Assembly (NCBI GenBank): GCA_011051755.1
Contig: DRKN01000117.1
Location: 1-47,829 of the forward strand
DNA: 47,829 bases
Origin: Gammaproteobacteria bacterium
Lineage (GTDB): Bacteria; Pseudomonadota; Gammaproteobacteria; SZUA-152
Direction: 5' to 3'
A program made the translations under genes and the position numbers. The notes below the pieces were generated by a model that was given only the letters and a program-made list of their open reading frames with translations, ran no database searches and was not told where the DNA came from. Below, one piece after another: positions 45,555-47,829 of this stretch; positions within the stretch are counted from its first letter, which is position 1, and each line of letters starts with the position of its first letter.

Positions 45555-45914
45555 CTATTCACCTCTTTCGCCTCTTTCAATAATAATGCCAACATCACCG
45601 GCATAACGCACCGCGCCCTGCTTGTTCACTCGTAAGCGCACCCACGTCACATCGAATTCCGTGAGCACGACCTCGGCCACCCGCTCGGCCAGGGTTTCAA
45701 CCAATTGAAAATCGCTATCACCGACGAATTCGATCAAGTGCTTGGCCACGGCCTTGTAGTTGAGGGTATTTTCGATGGCATCACTGGCGGCGGCGCGGCG
45801 GATATCAGTACCCATGTCCAAATCGAGGATGATCGACTGTTTTTCCTTGCGCTCCCAGTCGTAAATGCCAATGATGGTTTCGATGGTCAGACCATGTAGA
45901 AAAATGATATCCAT
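45555..45914 (-). CDS. folB: Dihydroneopterin aldolase
   Basis: FolB cleaves dihydroneopterin to 6-hydroxymethyldihydropterin, the substrate of folK. The 119-residue protein starts at ATG 45914 with MDIIFLHGLTIETIIGIYDWER, the family opening, and has LNYKAVAKHLIEFV with the active-site region and FQLVETLAERVAEVVL. An upstream GTG six codons earlier is also possible; neither has a clear ribosome site. It diverges from plsY, a common arrangement. Confidence 0.95.
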   Translation of the reverse strand: MDIIFLHGLTIETIIGIYDWERKEKQSIILDLDMGTDIRRAAASDAIENTLNYKAVAKHLIEFVGDSDFQLVETLAERVAEVVLTEFDVTWVRLRVNKQGAVRYAGDVGIIIERGERGE

Positions 45915-46032
45915 GCCGTATGCGTTTTTCACGTTATGTTAAGGGGTGATTTGAGACCCATAACGGGCCTCGAAATTTCCAGGGAACTATAGCGGTTTGC
46001 CCTGAACCGTACCAGCACGGGATAATGAACCC

Positions 46033-46611
46033 ATGATCGATATCGCACTGATTCTCGGCGCCTATCTCGCTGGCTCACTCTCCGCCGCCATTATCACCTG
46101 CCGCCTGATGGGCCTGCCGGATCCGCGCAGCCAGGGCTCGGGCAATCCTGGCGCCACCAACGTAATGCGCGTGGGCGGCAAGAAACCTGCCGCCATCACC
46201 CTCGCTGGTGATGCCATCAAGGGCCTGTTGCCGGTACTGCTGGCGCAGGCACTGGCGGTTTCCACCCCGGTGCTGGCGCTGACCGCGCTGGCCGCTTTTC
46301 TTGGCCATCTGTACCCGCTGTTCTTTGGTTTTAAAGGGGGTAAGGGCGTGGCCACCGCCTTCGGCGTGTTGACCGCTCTGGCCTGGCCGGTGGCGCTGTG
46401 CCTGCTGGCTGTCTGGCTGTTGATGGCCAAAGTATTTCACATTTCCTCGCTGGCGGCGCTCACGGCAGCGGCCCTGTCACCCCTGTTCATGTGGTGGCTG
46501 CAGCCAGAGCCGGAGCTGATCAGCGTCTCGGTGGTGATCAGCCTGATGCTGATCTGGCGGCATCACCAAAATATCCGCCAACTGTTGGACGGCTCGGAAA
46601 AATCCCCGTAA
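46033..46611 (+). CDS. plsY: PlsY, glycerol-3-phosphate acyltransferase
   Basis: PlsY uses acyl-phosphate to acylate glycerol 3-phosphate, the first step of phospholipid synthesis, in the inner membrane. The 192-residue protein has GSGNPGATNVMRVGGKK and LFFGFKGGKGVATAFG, the catalytic and phosphate-binding loops, with five hydrophobic segments. It starts at ATG 46033 and is divergent from folB. Confidence 0.97.
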   Translation: MIDIALILGAYLAGSLSAAIITCRLMGLPDPRSQGSGNPGATNVMRVGGKKPAAITLAGDAIKGLLPVLLAQALAVSTPVLALTALAAFLGHLYPLFFGFKGGKGVATAFGVLTALAWPVALCLLAVWLLMAKVFHISSLAALTAAALSPLFMWWLQPEPELISVSVVISLMLIWRHHQNIRQLLDGSEKSP

Positions 46612-46697
46612 GCCAAAGATACCGGTTCAAGCCACCCGGCACATGGCCCGATAAGGTAGGCAAGAGGTGTTTGCAAGTACACGATTTGGAGGTGTAT

Positions 46698-47270
46698 ATG
46701 CGCGATATCGAACTGCAGCCCACAGCCGCGGCACATTGGCACGCACTGGTGTGCGAGGCGGAGCAAAAGGCACGACATGAACTGGGCGAAGACGTGCAGA
46801 GTTATCTGGTGTTTCTCCTGCAACGTTTTCTCAGCAAACCGGAGATCGTCTCGCGCATCCTCGCCCTCGACTATCTGGCCGGTCTACTCTCAACGGGCCA
46901 TCAACAGCATGACAAACTACGCGACGTGGGCGATATCTGCTTGCTGTACGCCGGGCTCTACCCGCAGCGGGCCAGACACCGGCGTGTCTCCGTCAACTAT
47001 TACGTCGACCTCGGCATCGGCGCCTATCACCAGTTGCACAACGCTGCCAACCATTCTCTCAGCCGCCTTTATGCCCAGCTCAGCGAACGTTTTGTACCGG
47101 CCATGGACGTACTACAGACCATGCGCGACCTGGGGGCCGAGGAACCGGCCCTCGATCCACTGACCGCCTTCGAGCTGTGGGAGACCACTGGCAGCCAGCA
47201 TGCTCGCGGCACCCTCACCGACATCAGTACCGGCACCCTGGTACGGCCGCACGAACAACGTCGCCACTGA
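46698..47270 (+). CDS. Conserved hypothetical helical protein of unknown function
   Basis: The 190-residue protein starts at ATG 46698 with TTGGAGGTG upstream. It is helical and rich in His (LSTGHQQHDKLRDVGD, QRARHRRVSVNYYVDLGIGAYHQLHNAAN). It has no signal peptide and no membrane segment. I do not recognise the family; a small soluble regulator or heme-related protein is possible but unsupported. It follows plsY by 86 bases on the same strand. Confidence 0.75.
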   Translation: MRDIELQPTAAAHWHALVCEAEQKARHELGEDVQSYLVFLLQRFLSKPEIVSRILALDYLAGLLSTGHQQHDKLRDVGDICLLYAGLYPQRARHRRVSVNYYVDLGIGAYHQLHNAANHSLSRLYAQLSERFVPAMDVLQTMRDLGAEEPALDPLTAFELWETTGSQHARGTLTDISTGTLVRPHEQRRH

Positions 47271-47569
47271 CTCAGAGACTAAAAGAGAAAGACTAATAAA
47301 AACTCCCATAATAGGGGTGTTTATACTCTCCCCTGCGCATGGATTAGTTCGGCACCTTGCTGCTGGACAAGCAGACCTGCGAAGAAGTGGCCAGCGCAAG
47401 TCACTACAGCGGCGAATCCCGAAGGTCGTATCGCGCAGATCTACCGGCAGATAACCCGCCGGGTGTAGCCTGCACTTTCCCTCAAATCAAGAAATTTGGC
47501 GCTAGATTGCCAAATGTCGTGACTGAGATTCGAGTATTGTAATGCTCGGTTGAAGACAGGGAGAAATTA
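47271..47569. other. Intergenic region after the unknown gene
   Basis: About 300 bases with no supportable gene. Short frames near 47341-47450 (e.g. LLDKQTCEEVASASHYSGESRR) may be a fragment of an older gene. A weak dyad CTCCCATAATAGGGGTG is at 47305-47321. Confidence 0.4.
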
Positions 47570-47696
47570 TGAAAAAACATCAGGAATATTATTTGTTTTT
47601 GCTTTAATGTTTAGCTCAGTATGTTTTTCTGGGACTTTCGTTCTTTCATATAAATTACAAGTAGATTACCCAGAACCATTGCTGATTTCACTCTCT
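47570..47696 (+). pseudogene. Broken secreted-protein gene (signal peptide only)
   Basis: An ATG at 47570 follows GGGAGAAATT. Its frame ends after 12 codons, but adding one A to the A run yields KKTSGILFVFALMFSSVCFS, a signal peptide, followed by GTFVLSYKLQVDYPEPLLISL. A REP of the GTGGGCACG family then interrupts the protein at 47697. So a one-base loss and a REP insertion have killed it. The family is not recognised. Confidence 0.5.
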
Positions 47697-47725
47697 GGGT
47701 GGGCACGTCTTTCGTGCCCACGCGG
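47697..47725 (+). repeat. REP palindrome, GTGGGCACG family, copy 3
   Basis: GGGTGGGCACG-TCTTTC-GTGCCCACGCGG matches the two copies around the ImmA/IrrE gene at 16656 and 17601. It is inside the broken secreted-protein gene. After it, to the window end, nothing is recognised. Confidence 0.85.
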
Positions 47726-47829
47726 CAGGCTGGTGGCCGGTGGGCAGGAGGTTAAAAAAATGTGCAAAAATACCCGTCACGGAAAAACGCCTTCCCCCGG
47801 GCTTTGAATTTCCCTAGAATTTGCCGGAA

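Overview
The window is bacterial and reads as a chromosomal segment of a moderately GC-rich gammaproteobacterium, probably an autotroph of the purple-sulfur or sulfur-oxidiser kind. The evidence is recC-recB-recD order, the lptM-lysA/cyaY pair, folB/plsY divergence, a Pseudomonas-style split B12-dependent ribonucleotide reductase, a phosphoribulokinase (Calvin cycle) and a PPi-type phosphofructokinase with a pyrophosphatase. The lineage is inferred from gene content only; no search was run.

Layout. 1-8.7 kb: recCBD operon on the minus strand. 9.0-12.1 kb: tRNA-Phe followed by a decayed type I restriction island (pieces of hsdR, rhuM and hsdS) that still holds an intact XRE-ImmA/IrrE plus PIN gene pair, with a broken REP-associated transposase (RAYT) and its REP palindromes. 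12.3-14.4 kb: phosphoribulokinase and a diguanylate cyclase. 14.5-16.3 kb: tRNA-Gly, a DUF3108 envelope protein and a hemerythrin. 16.4-17.6 kb: a RAYT stump, then an orphan ImmA/IrrE gene between inverted copies of a second REP. 17.6-21.7 kb: nrdJb and nrdJa, the latter interrupted by a 377-residue LAGLIDADG intein at its catalytic cysteine, with an NrdR-like palindrome upstream.

22-25.2 kb: hsp20, lysA, lptM, cyaY and a frameshifted carboxylesterase. 25.3-28.7 kb: a two-gene accessory cassette, a RecQ-like helicase fused to a ComF-like phosphoribosyltransferase, overlapping a DprA-like gene. 28.7-34.4 kb: a minus-strand run adk (with a histone H1-like tail), hemB, DUF47, pit, aroE and a GNAT gene. 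34.8-37.2 kb: PPi-phosphofructokinase, a possible small RNA and ppa. 37.4-40.3 kb: gene remnants, uppP and a methyltransferase. 40.3-47.3 kb: midA, folM, a DUF938 gene, a MITE-like element, a REC-GGDEF protein, folK, folB, plsY and an unknown gene. The window ends in a broken secreted-protein gene interrupted by a REP.

The housekeeping genes cover DNA repair, dNTP synthesis, folate, lysine, heme, shikimate, phosphate, lipid and peptidoglycan-carrier metabolism. The accessory material sits in three places: beside tRNA-Phe, around the second ImmA/IrrE gene, and in the RecQ-PRTase/DprA cassette. The cassette is the best candidate for an undescribed system, because it puts a helicase, a ComFC-like domain and a DprA-like protein in one transcription unit, echoing the ComFA-ComFC-DprA set of natural transformation.
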